Below, piece after piece: positions 1-5,728 of a stretch of DNA of 5,728 bases. Origin of the DNA: Bdellovibrionales bacterium. GTDB taxonomy: Bacteria > Bdellovibrionota > Bdellovibrionia > Bdellovibrionales > UBA1609. A program made the translations under genes and the position numbers. The notes under the pieces were generated by a model. That model had not been told where the DNA came from and ran no database searches. It saw only the letters and a program-made list of their open reading frames with translations. Position 1 is the first letter of the stretch. Every line of letters begins with the position of its first letter. The stretch spans positions 1 through 5,728 of the forward strand of contig JAPKGD010000148.1 of assembly GCA_026648125.1 (NCBI GenBank), given 5' to 3'.

Positions 1-807
1 GCCTGGTCTTAGGGTGGGCTCCGTTGATTTAGGTGTAAAATTCTCAATGAGAATTTCTTCTGCAGCGATTGAGTCATTCTTGGCAAGGAGTACCGAACGT
101 TCGATGACGTTCTGAAGTTCGCGTATGTTACCAGGCCAGCTCCAATCTAGAAGCTTCTTCAAAGCCGGCTCAGACAACTCCCTGTTTGATAGATTATTCT
201 CAGCACAAGAGGCTTCAAGAAACAGCCTTGCTAAAATTTCAATATCCTTGGGCCGTGTGCGAAGTGCAGGAACTTCAAGAGGGACGACGTTAAGTCGGTA
301 GAATAGATCCTCTCGAAATTGGCCGTCTCTCACCATTTGCGCCAGGTCCCTGTTGGTGGTGGCAACGATTCGCACATTGACCCGAGTAGGACCTTGGCCG
401 CCCAAGCGCTCAACCTCTCCTTCTTGGAGAACTCTTAAAAGTTTCGCCTGGAGTAGCAGCGGCATTTCGCTAATTTCGTCCAATAAAAATGTGGAGTCAT
501 TTGCGAGTTCAAACTTACCAGCCCTGCGCTGATCTGCCCCCGTAAATGCTCCCTTTTCGTAACCGAAGAGCTCACTTTCCAACAATCCATCTGGTACTGC
601 GGCGCAATTGAGAGCCACAAACTTTCTGTTCGCACGAGGACTTCTTGCATGAATAAATCTCGCGAGTAATTCTTTACCAGATCCGCTTTCACCACTAATG
701 AGTACAGATGCTCGACTCGTGGCGACGTTCTCCGCCATTTCAAGCACCTTTCTCATCTTTGGATCTGCTGTATGAATGACGCAAAAATCTGTCATCGCCA
801 CTCTCAT
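1..807 (-). CDS. Sigma-54 enhancer-binding AAA+ activator, FlrC/FleR/FlbD-like, no receiver domain (3' end cut)
   Basis: This protein would use ATP hydrolysis to remodel the closed complex of sigma-54 RNA polymerase. The frame is open from 807 to the left edge (269 codons). Visible motifs are Walker A GESGSGKE (residues 39-46), the sigma-54 contact loop GAFTGA (86-91), Walker B FLLDEISEM (107-115), sensor I around TTNRD (150-154), arginine fingers in FREDLFYRL (164-172) and WPGNIREL (224-231). The AAA+ domain begins almost at residue 10, so there is no receiver, GAF or PAS domain. The GKFE, DEISEM and VERLGG segments match flagellar FlrC/FleR/FlbD activators more than NtrC (from memory, not a search). 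The C-terminal Fis-type helix-turn-helix would lie past the edge. ATG 807 overlaps the upstream TGA as ATGA. GTG 801 has an AAGGGAG ribosome site 7 bases upstream, and ATG 795 is also possible. Function as a sigma-54 activator is near certain; the flagellar role is inferred. Confidence 0.95.
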   Translation of the reverse strand, partial: MRVAMTDFCVIHTADPKMRKVLEMAENVATSRASVLISGESGSGKELLARFIHARSPRANRKFVALNCAAVPDGLLESELFGYEKGAFTGADQRRAGKFELANDSTFLLDEISEMPLLLQAKLLRVLQEGEVERLGGQGPTRVNVRIVATTNRDLAQMVRDGQFREDLFYRLNVVPLEVPALRTRPKDIEILARLFLEASCAENNLSNRELSEPALKKLLDWSWPGNIRELQNVIERSVLLAKNDSIAAEEILIENFTPKSTEPTLRPG

Positions 808-3740
808 TCTCCCTTCACATTGGCCATAGCCGGGATTCGCTTGAGATACTTTTTGTTTTCACTTTGCCATCGAGAACCCTCGAGCTTCTCCATAGCCAAT
901 CGTCTGAGTACTCCGTAATCCTTTTCATCCAGCTTCATCCATGCCTTCTCCGCACCGGCGAGATCGCCTCTCTGAAACAGAAGTTCGCCCATATGGTAGC
1001 GAATGGACCCAAGGGGACGAGAGTTCTCATACTCTTCCAGTAAATCTTGATAGGTCTCAATCGCCGCAAGAGTTTTGCCCTGATTCTCAAGCGCCCGGGC
1101 TTTGAGCTCCATCGCAGTTGCCACCTGAAGATCTGTGACGGAAATTTCATTGCGGCGCATGGCGAGGATCTGATCCGAAGAAACCTCTGCCTTTTCAGCC
1201 TCACCCGAAGTGACTTCCATCGCCGCAAGCTCAAGCCAATTCCCTGCGACCAACGCAGGGTCTCCGGACCAACCTTTTATAAACGCTCTTAAAATTGCCT
1301 TGGCCTCAGAAACCTGACCGCGCTCTTTGTAGACTCGGGCGGAGATCAACGCGTGTTCATTCTTCTCCTCTTGGCTCAGCTCCTTTGTATCCTTAATTTG
1401 AGTGAGTTGGCGATAAGCCTCCGGATATTCACGCTGCTCCACAGCGACCGTGGCCAGCCGAACGCGTAATGATTCGACCGACGGCAATAGCTCATTCACT
1501 TTTCTGACTTTAAATTCCTTATTTGAAGACTCTTTGGCCAAGCTCTTAAGGGTCGTCGAGTAAATTCGTGCAGCGGTGTCGTAGGCCCCTGCTTCCTCAT
1601 AGGCTCGCGCTTCCAAGAAGGGTACATCTATTCGGTCAGAGCCCTTGAGCCATGTCTTTTCATAAGTCGCTTTGGTCTTCAGTGCCTCAAGGGGGCTATC
1701 AACTTTAACTTGGTGCTGCATCGTTTCGGCAATGTTGCGAAGAATACGAGTTCTAAAGAGCTCCAAATTCGCCGATGAGGGATTGGCCTGGTAATAGGCG
1801 ATAAGGTCCTTTAACGCCACTCCGTTTTCTCCGCGTCGCTGCATGCCATCTGCTTTCATAATGACGGCAAATTCACCAATCAGAGGAAGCGGAGATCTCT
1901 TGGCAATTTCATCAATCTCTTCAATTGCCTTCTTAAGCTCCGTCTCTTTCATGCCTTTCATTTGCTCACTTAAAAGGCGTATCCGGGCCACTTCGGAACC
2001 GGGATTCGACCGATATCTGAAATAGCTTTCAAGATAGGCCCCAACGACTCGGCTACGATCTACGCCCATCGCCTCTAAGATCTCACCAGCGCGTGTAAGT
2101 GAATACCCGCCATACGGGTCGTCTGGATAGGTGCTCAAAAACTTAATGTGAGTATTGAGGGCTTCTTTATATTCTCTCTGCCAAAATTGTGCCTCAGCGA
2201 GATTAAAAAGGGCATTTGGAAATATCGAAAGATGAGATGGAAATTTATCAAGGGCTGATTGATATGAACTTTCGGCCTCTTGCCATTTATTTTGCTCAAA
2301 CCAAACATCGCCCTTTCTATATATTGCTTCGACCTTTTTCTGCGGGTCCAAAGCTGACTCAGATAATTTTCTGTACTCATCGATGGCCTCAGAATATTTA
2401 CTTAGTAAGAGATAACTTTCTGCGATGCTAAAATTCACCACATCTCGAATGGGAGACTCGGGATATTTCTTCTGATAAATCTGAAGCTCCTGCAATGCAA
2501 CCAGACCATCGCCTCTCTCAAGTGCGGAAAAAGCCAGTATCTTTTGAATTCGTTCGGCCAAAGGAGAATCTGGATACTTTGTTACCAAATACTTATACAG
2601 AGATTGCGATTTCTCATAGTCTACGGGGTCCTTATCAGACAAATATCTCAAATGATATACATGAGCAGCGAGATTCTTGATGATCTCATCATAATCGGAT
2701 TCCGAAAAAGTCTTTATAAAGTGGTCATAGACCTTGAGAAATGCCCCAATGCGGTCCTTTGTTCTATCCGTCTTATTGATTTGACGATTATAAAGCGAGA
2801 GCAAAAGTCGAGCTTCTTTATTCTCCTTCGTGTCTTTTGGATTGATCACAAATTCGGGAAGATTCTCGAGGATCTGAGTAAGTATGCTCACCGGCATCTT
2901 GTAAATTGGAAATCTAATATATAAATTTCTTCGGCTCGCAATCATCGCCTCTTCATTAATTTCATAGTCGCGAACCTGGAGTCTCTTGTACTCAGGATCT
3001 GCCGCATCAAATGAGATTCCTCCAATTCTTGCGCTAGATTCCACTTTTGCTTTTTCCGCTTCTTCCACGCGCAACCGCTCATCTCCCGCTGGCTTGCGGC
3101 CCGAGGATTTCATTTTTGCATATCCGTCAGGGTCTTTTTCTTTTCCCGCAATCTTATTTCGACCGGTTGATCGTTTTTTGGCCGGCAATTTTGTCGCGAC
3201 GTTTGCAGACGTGGAAGCCGCTACCGGGCTCTCCGCTTTTGGCTTTTGCTCTTCTTCTGCCTTGCTCTCCGCGGTCTGCACAAAGAAATCCAGAATCAGT
3301 CGCGAAGGATCGTCGGTGAGGTAGTCAAAAGTTTCAATTTTCTCATCGGCCAGTTTAAAGGTCACAATCGTGTTTCCATCTAGCTCCGCCGCCTTGACGT
3401 CAACTGACGTCACCATGGGGTCACTCCAGGTGGCCAAGGCCGCTATGGTCGCCTTATCAATGGAGGGAAGTTGAAGTTCATAGACCTTTGGTGCGACTTT
3501 TTTCATTTCATAAGACCATTGGCTCAGCCCCCGAAACTCGACATGAGTCGTGTCGCCAATTCGCCCGATGGTCCCCTTAATCTCGGCGGCCTGAGCAAAG
3601 GTCGAGAATGTGACGATTAGAACCAACATCAACCCGTGAAAGGTCTTGTCAAATGTTCCACTCGCCAATTGCCTGGGATTTGCGCCCGCCTGCGCCGATT
3701 GCCCCCGAATCACCAGTGTTTTCAATGCCGTCGCTTCCAT
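804..3740 (-). CDS. Large exported TPR-repeat protein with N-terminal AMIN-like domain
   Basis: About 978 residues from ATG 3740; a TTG at 3767 would add nine. Numbering is from ATG 3740. A hydrophobic segment (about 35-48) ends in AQA-AE near 51/52, a plausible signal peptidase I site, so the protein is probably periplasmic. The roughly 30 residues before it are unusual, and the true start could be further in. Residues 52-155 are beta-rich and end in DYLTDDPSRLILDFF (139-153), which resembles the end of AMIN domains. Residues 156-240 are a Lys/Glu/Ala/Ser-rich linker. The rest is helical with recognisable TPR units, for example at 436-459, 471-501, 508-539, 708-731, 795-821, 875-905 and 912-937. 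No catalytic motif is seen, so a scaffold or binding role is likely. It is first in a sigma-54-promoted operon and overlaps the activator gene by 4 bases. A role in flagellar motor or envelope assembly is inferred from context only. Confidence 0.9.
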   Translation of the reverse strand: MEATALKTLVIRGQSAQAGANPRQLASGTFDKTFHGLMLVLIVTFSTFAQAAEIKGTIGRIGDTTHVEFRGLSQWSYEMKKVAPKVYELQLPSIDKATIAALATWSDPMVTSVDVKAAELDGNTIVTFKLADEKIETFDYLTDDPSRLILDFFVQTAESKAEEEQKPKAESPVAASTSANVATKLPAKKRSTGRNKIAGKEKDPDGYAKMKSSGRKPAGDERLRVEEAEKAKVESSARIGGISFDAADPEYKRLQVRDYEINEEAMIASRRNLYIRFPIYKMPVSILTQILENLPEFVINPKDTKENKEARLLLSLYNRQINKTDRTKDRIGAFLKVYDHFIKTFSESDYDEIIKNLAAHVYHLRYLSDKDPVDYEKSQSLYKYLVTKYPDSPLAERIQKILAFSALERGDGLVALQELQIYQKKYPESPIRDVVNFSIAESYLLLSKYSEAIDEYRKLSESALDPQKKVEAIYRKGDVWFEQNKWQEAESSYQSALDKFPSHLSIFPNALFNLAEAQFWQREYKEALNTHIKFLSTYPDDPYGGYSLTRAGEILEAMGVDRSRVVGAYLESYFRYRSNPGSEVARIRLLSEQMKGMKETELKKAIEEIDEIAKRSPLPLIGEFAVIMKADGMQRRGENGVALKDLIAYYQANPSSANLELFRTRILRNIAETMQHQVKVDSPLEALKTKATYEKTWLKGSDRIDVPFLEARAYEEAGAYDTAARIYSTTLKSLAKESSNKEFKVRKVNELLPSVESLRVRLATVAVEQREYPEAYRQLTQIKDTKELSQEEKNEHALISARVYKERGQVSEAKAILRAFIKGWSGDPALVAGNWLELAAMEVTSGEAEKAEVSSDQILAMRRNEISVTDLQVATAMELKARALENQGKTLAAIETYQDLLEEYENSRPLGSIRYHMGELLFQRGDLAGAEKAWMKLDEKDYGVLRRLAMEKLEGSRWQSENKKYLKRIPAMANVKGE
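3395..3412. repeat. Two tandem copies of palindrome TGACGTCA, 10-base period
   Basis: The 8-base palindrome TGACGTCA occurs at 3395-3402 and again at 3405-3412, separated by AC. Both lie inside the AMIN-like region of the TPR gene. The copies fall in different codon phases, so a repeated peptide does not explain them. The 10-base period would put both on one face of the helix. Chance or an intragenic protein-binding site are both possible. Confidence 0.35.
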
Positions 3741-3760
3741 GCTTCGGTTTGTCTCTTCCC

Positions 3761-3777
3761 CGACCAAATTACGGTCG
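3761..3777 (-). promoter_or_regulatory. Small leader hairpin over the alternative TTG start of the TPR gene
   Basis: CGACC (3777-3773) and GGTCG (3765-3761) are exact complements around a 7-base loop on the minus strand. The hairpin would lie in the leader of the sigma-54 transcript. It contains the possible TTG start (3767-3765). It ends at a purine-rich GGGGAAGAG stretch 12 bases before ATG 3740. It could hide the TTG or tune initiation. The stem is short, so chance is a real alternative. Confidence 0.3.
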
Positions 3778-3797
3778 ATTCCTGTACCTTAAGTAAG

Positions 3798-3814
3798 AGC
3801 AGGAATGATGCCAG
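3798..3814 (-). promoter_or_regulatory. Sigma-54 (-24/-12) promoter for the TPR-activator operon
   Basis: On the minus strand the sequence is CTGGCATCATTCCTGCT. The invariant GG of the -24 element and GC of the -12 element are both present with the required 10-base gap. TGGCA is an exact match and TGC matches the core of TTGC. The predicted transcription start is near 3787, about 47 bases before ATG 3740 and 20 before TTG 3767. Position and strand suit the operon, whose second gene encodes a sigma-54 activator. It was found by eye and no score was computed. Confidence 0.75.
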
Positions 3815-3819
3815 CACCT

Positions 3820-3851
3820 AGGAGCACTTTTTTCCCAGGAAAAATACTCCT
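3820..3851. repeat. Interrupted inverted repeat upstream of the sigma-54 promoter
   Basis: Outer arms AGGAG (3820-3824) and CTCCT (3847-3851) flank a perfect inner palindrome, TTTTTCC-CA-GGAAAAA (3829-3844). The outer and inner arms are separated by 4 bases on one side and 2 on the other. The centre lies about 50 bases upstream of the predicted start of the minus-strand transcript. A binding site for an activator or bending protein is possible. It does not look like a terminator, because no gene ends here and the stem is A/T-rich. Confidence 0.4.
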
Positions 3852-3931
3852 GACGTGCTGCAAGCGACAGAAATGAAACTCGATCCTGCCAATGGGATGA
3901 CACACCTTCGTTAGTCGAGGAAAACTCCACG

Positions 3932-3966
3932 TTAAAATCAAAACTCACTTCGCCGATATATATGTT
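3932..3966 (+). promoter_or_regulatory. Weak candidate housekeeping promoter for the lipoprotein-mlaEF operon
   Basis: TTAAAA at 3932-3937 is followed after 17-19 bases by overlapping GATATA/TATATA (3955-3962), the only TATA-like stretch upstream of the plus-strand operon. Both boxes match the sigma-70 consensus poorly. It is called because the operon needs a promoter in this gap, and no -24/-12 site was found on this strand. Confidence 0.25.
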
Positions 3967-3975
3967 GATCACCTC

Positions 3976-3981
3976 GGGGAG
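3976..3981 (+). promoter_or_regulatory. Ribosome binding site supporting a GTG start
   Basis: GGGGAG sits 8 bases before GTG 3990, an ideal spacing. It decides the start of the lipoprotein gene, where a signal sequence begins immediately. Confidence 0.7.
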
Positions 3982-3989
3982 ATTTCAAC

Positions 3990-4484
3990 GTGTCGCATCT
4001 CATCAAAATTGCGCTCTTATTCGGCTTACTCAGCGCAGTTGGATGTGTTTCAGTTTCTCTCGCCCCACACGAAGCCAAACGAGCCAAAGACCTTCAAGTC
4101 ACTCCACCCGACAGGCCATTTGAATCAATCAATTCAAGAGCCGGGGATGCCGCATGGAAAAATCAAAATACGGGAAGCATTATAAGCTATTTGAGCGATT
4201 GCTCTGACGGCTCTGATCCATCTTTAGCCAATTTGCGAGACGAAATTCTACGTGGGCTAGAGAACGTAAAAGTCCAATCTGAAGAGAATTTGATTTATCA
4301 GAACCGAAAGGCACTTCGTACCTATGTACTGGGAGAGGTTGATGGGATTACTTCTTCTGTCGACCTTCTTGTGCTCAAAAAAAATAGCTGCAGCTTTGTC
4401 ATCTCCTTCGTTTCGAGTCCTGAGGGATTTCAGCGAGACCGACAAGCGTTTGGTTTGTTCTTAAAGAGGTTTGAAATCCCATGA
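3990..4484 (+). CDS. Small outer-membrane lipoprotein heading an Mla-type operon
   Basis: 164 residues starting at GTG 3990. Lys6 and a hydrophobic stretch lead to a lipobox, AVGC, with Cys19 as the lipidated residue. Residue +2 is Val, not Asp, so outer-membrane sorting is expected in a diderm. The mature part holds two cysteines (71 and 134) that could form a disulfide. It has an alternating beta/helix pattern ending in QAFGLFLKRFEIP (152-164). The pattern TYVLGEVDG (111-119), then a strand, KKN (130-132), a strand, and a final helix recalls small MOG1/PsbP-like fold proteins; this is an impression, not a search. The stop overlaps the mlaE start as ATGA, so the two are probably translationally coupled. 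It may be the outer-membrane or periplasmic partner of the transporter. No named family was recognised. Confidence 0.85.
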   Translation: MSHLIKIALLFGLLSAVGCVSVSLAPHEAKRAKDLQVTPPDRPFESINSRAGDAAWKNQNTGSIISYLSDCSDGSDPSLANLRDEILRGLENVKVQSEENLIYQNRKALRTYVLGEVDGITSSVDLLVLKKNSCSFVISFVSSPEGFQRDRQAFGLFLKRFEIP

Positions 4485-5245
4485 GCGCCAACACTGAACT
4501 CATTCGCATGTTTGGCGGTACAGCTCTCATGGCGAAAAGAGCCTGGAGTGAACTTTGGCGCCGTCCCTTTTATCACCGCCTTGTGATTCAGCAAATTTAT
4601 CTCGTGGGAGTTGCCTCCTTACCGTTGGTGATGATTACGGCGGCCTCAACCGGAATGGTCATGGCTCTCCAATTTGGCGTTGGCCTCGAAAAATTTGGCG
4701 GCAAGCTTTATGTTCCCAAAATCGTATCTCTTTCGATTGTTCGAGAAATGGGACCCGTCTTCACTTGCCTTATGCTCGCTGCTCGAGTTGGCGCGGGCAT
4801 CGCCTCTGAGTTGGGCTCCATGACCGTCACCCAACAGGTCGACGCGATGAGAGCTCTTGGAACCTCGCCCATCAAACGAATTGTCATTCCTCGAGTGATT
4901 GCTTGCCTGATAGCAATTCCCCTTCTGGTGGCTTTGGCAAATACCATTGGAATTGTGGGGGGAATGGCGGTTGGCGTCAGCGAACTTGGCCTCTCCCAAG
5001 AATTCTATTTGCAGAAGGTTTTTTATACCATTGTGGCCAAAGATTACCTCGCCGGCTTAGGCAAGACCCCATTTTTTGCTCTGATCATCTCACTGATCAG
5101 CTCGTACTACGGCATGAGCGTGAAAGGCGGAACAAAGGGCGTGGGATCCGCGACCACCCGAGCTGTGGTTGCAAGTTCAATTTTGATTTTGGTTGGGGAT
5201 TATTTTTTAACTAAGTTATTTTTGGTGTTTGAGCGATGGCTGTAA
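4481..5245 (+). CDS. mlaE: MlaE-family ABC transporter permease
   Basis: 254 residues, the usual MlaE/YrbE length. It is the inner-membrane permease of an MCE-type phospholipid transporter, working with MlaF and an MCE-domain protein. Family hallmarks include the amphipathic N-terminus (about 1-35), a first membrane region at 41-64, and the conserved segment from REMGPV (88-93) through ELGSMTVTQQVDAMRALG (110-127), which includes the loop that contacts the ATPase. Further hydrophobic regions lie at about 133-166, 190-210 and 226-250. The glycine-rich KGGTKGVGSATTRAVV (215-230) is also typical. The start overlaps the lipoprotein stop by 4 bases. AAAGAGG lies 11 bases upstream, a rather long spacing. 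The end overlaps mlaF by 10 bases. Direction of lipid transport cannot be read from sequence. Confidence 0.95.
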   Translation: MSANTELIRMFGGTALMAKRAWSELWRRPFYHRLVIQQIYLVGVASLPLVMITAASTGMVMALQFGVGLEKFGGKLYVPKIVSLSIVREMGPVFTCLMLAARVGAGIASELGSMTVTQQVDAMRALGTSPIKRIVIPRVIACLIAIPLLVALANTIGIVGGMAVGVSELGLSQEFYLQKVFYTIVAKDYLAGLGKTPFFALIISLISSYYGMSVKGGTKGVGSATTRAVVASSILILVGDYFLTKLFLVFERWL

Positions 5246-5728
5246 TTGAAGTTCGCCATTTTAGAAAGACTTTTGGGCAAAAATCGGTCCATGAGGATGT
5301 TAATTTCAGCGTCAACAAGGGCGAATGTTTGGGGCTCATCGGCGGCTCAGGAGTTGGTAAGTCTGTCATTCTAAGAAGTCTCATTGGACTTGAGCGACCA
5401 GATTCTGGGGAGATATTTGTCGATGGCCAAGAGATCACCCAACTCTCCGAGCGAGATCTCACTCCAATTCGGCGCAAGGTAGCCTATGTCTTTCAAAATG
5501 GTGCTCTGTTTGACTCGATGTCAGTTTTTGACAATCTGGCCTATCCTTTAAGGGAACACACTCAGCTCAGTGAGGCTGAAATTGCTGAACGCATTGACGA
5601 ACAGCTCGCAGAATTTGGTCTTCTAGAAAGTAAGGTTCTTTCGCCGGCCGAACTATCTGGCGGAATGCAAAAGCGTGTGGGACTTGCTAGGTCGATCATT
5701 CTTCAGCCACAAGTTATTCTATATGACG
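5236..5728 (+). CDS. mlaF: MlaF-family ABC transporter ATPase (3' end cut)
   Basis: 164 codons are visible before the right edge; family members are about 250-270 residues. This is the cytoplasmic ATPase powering the MlaE permease. Walker A is GGSGVGKS (36-43), the Q-loop is FQNGALFDSMSV (86-97), and the ABC signature is LSGGMQKRVGLAR (140-152), with the GALFDSM and GGMQKRV wording typical of MlaF/Ttg2A. The frame ends at VILYD, just before the Walker B catalytic glutamate, so that residue and the H-loop are not seen. ATG 5236 lies inside the end of mlaE with only a weak GAG as ribosome site, which points to translational coupling. An mlaD gene would be expected next. Confidence 0.95.
   Translation, partial: MAVIEVRHFRKTFGQKSVHEDVNFSVNKGECLGLIGGSGVGKSVILRSLIGLERPDSGEIFVDGQEITQLSERDLTPIRRKVAYVFQNGALFDSMSVFDNLAYPLREHTQLSEAEIAERIDEQLAEFGLLESKVLSPAELSGGMQKRVGLARSIILQPQVILYD

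Noticed and set aside
38..56. Perfect 8-base inverted repeat AAATTCTC-AAT-GAGAATTT
   Set aside because: It lies within the coding frame of the activator, is A/T-rich, has no U-tract placed as in a terminator, and can arise by chance.
435..743. A 102-codon minus-strand open frame
   Set aside because: It is a shadow in another frame of the sigma-54 activator, whose frame shows all family motifs across the same bases.
2544..2924. A 126-codon plus-strand open frame, and several shorter ones, opposite the TPR gene
   Set aside because: They are antisense to a continuous frame with clear TPR pattern, lack ribosome sites of note and have no recognisable domain.
3884..3900. A second TTGGCA on the minus strand that looks like a sigma-54 -24 element
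   Set aside because: The position where GC of the -12 element is required reads TT, so the invariant pair is missing.
3769..3972. A 67-codon minus-strand open frame filling the intergenic region (GTG start)
   Set aside because: It runs straight through the sigma-54 promoter and the inverted repeat, has its AGG directly against the GTG with no proper ribosome spacing, and its protein resembles nothing recognised.
4646..4999. A 117-codon minus-strand open frame opposite mlaE
   Set aside because: It is antisense to a textbook MlaE sequence and its translation is Ser/Asn/His-rich with no recognisable domain.
5081..5100. Direct repeat of CTGATCA 12 bases apart
   Set aside because: It reflects in-frame repetition of Leu-Ile-Ser codons in a membrane segment of MlaE.

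Overview
The window is gene-dense and close to half GC by eye. It holds two divergent, tightly packed operons separated by about 250 bases. It reads like a motile, double-membraned (diderm) bacterium. The sigma-54 activator is of the flagellar FlrC/FleR/FlbD type, and the right side carries a lipid-trafficking ABC transporter. Large TPR proteins and lipoprotein-led Mla operons would fit Bdellovibrionota or other former delta-proteobacteria, but that placement is impression only. No RNA gene, insertion sequence, CRISPR array or terminator is visible, and both edges cut through genes.

Left operon (minus strand, about 3787 down to 1). A well-formed sigma-54 (-24/-12) promoter lies at 3814-3798. 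It is followed by a gene of about 980 codons for an exported protein with a signal peptide, an AMIN-like beta domain, a charged low-complexity linker and a long TPR solenoid. Its stop codon overlaps the start of a sigma-54 enhancer-binding protein (AAA+ activator) that has no N-terminal sensory domain. A sigma-54 activator transcribed from a sigma-54 promoter suggests positive feedback or a sigma-54 cascade, most likely tied to flagellar assembly. The TPR protein would then be a candidate periplasmic flagellar or envelope component.

Right operon (plus strand, 3990 to the edge). A small outer-membrane lipoprotein comes first, then an MlaE-type permease and an MlaF-type ATPase (cut at the edge). 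Successive genes overlap by 4 and 10 bases. Together they form the inner-membrane core of a phospholipid-trafficking ABC importer/exporter, with the lipoprotein as a probable accessory. The MCE substrate-binding protein (MlaD) is expected just past the right edge.

The intergenic space 3741-3989 holds the sigma-54 promoter, an interrupted inverted repeat just upstream of it, a small hairpin in the leader of the TPR gene, and a good ribosome binding site for the lipoprotein. No sigma-54 site was found facing the Mla side, so the two operons appear to be regulated separately.
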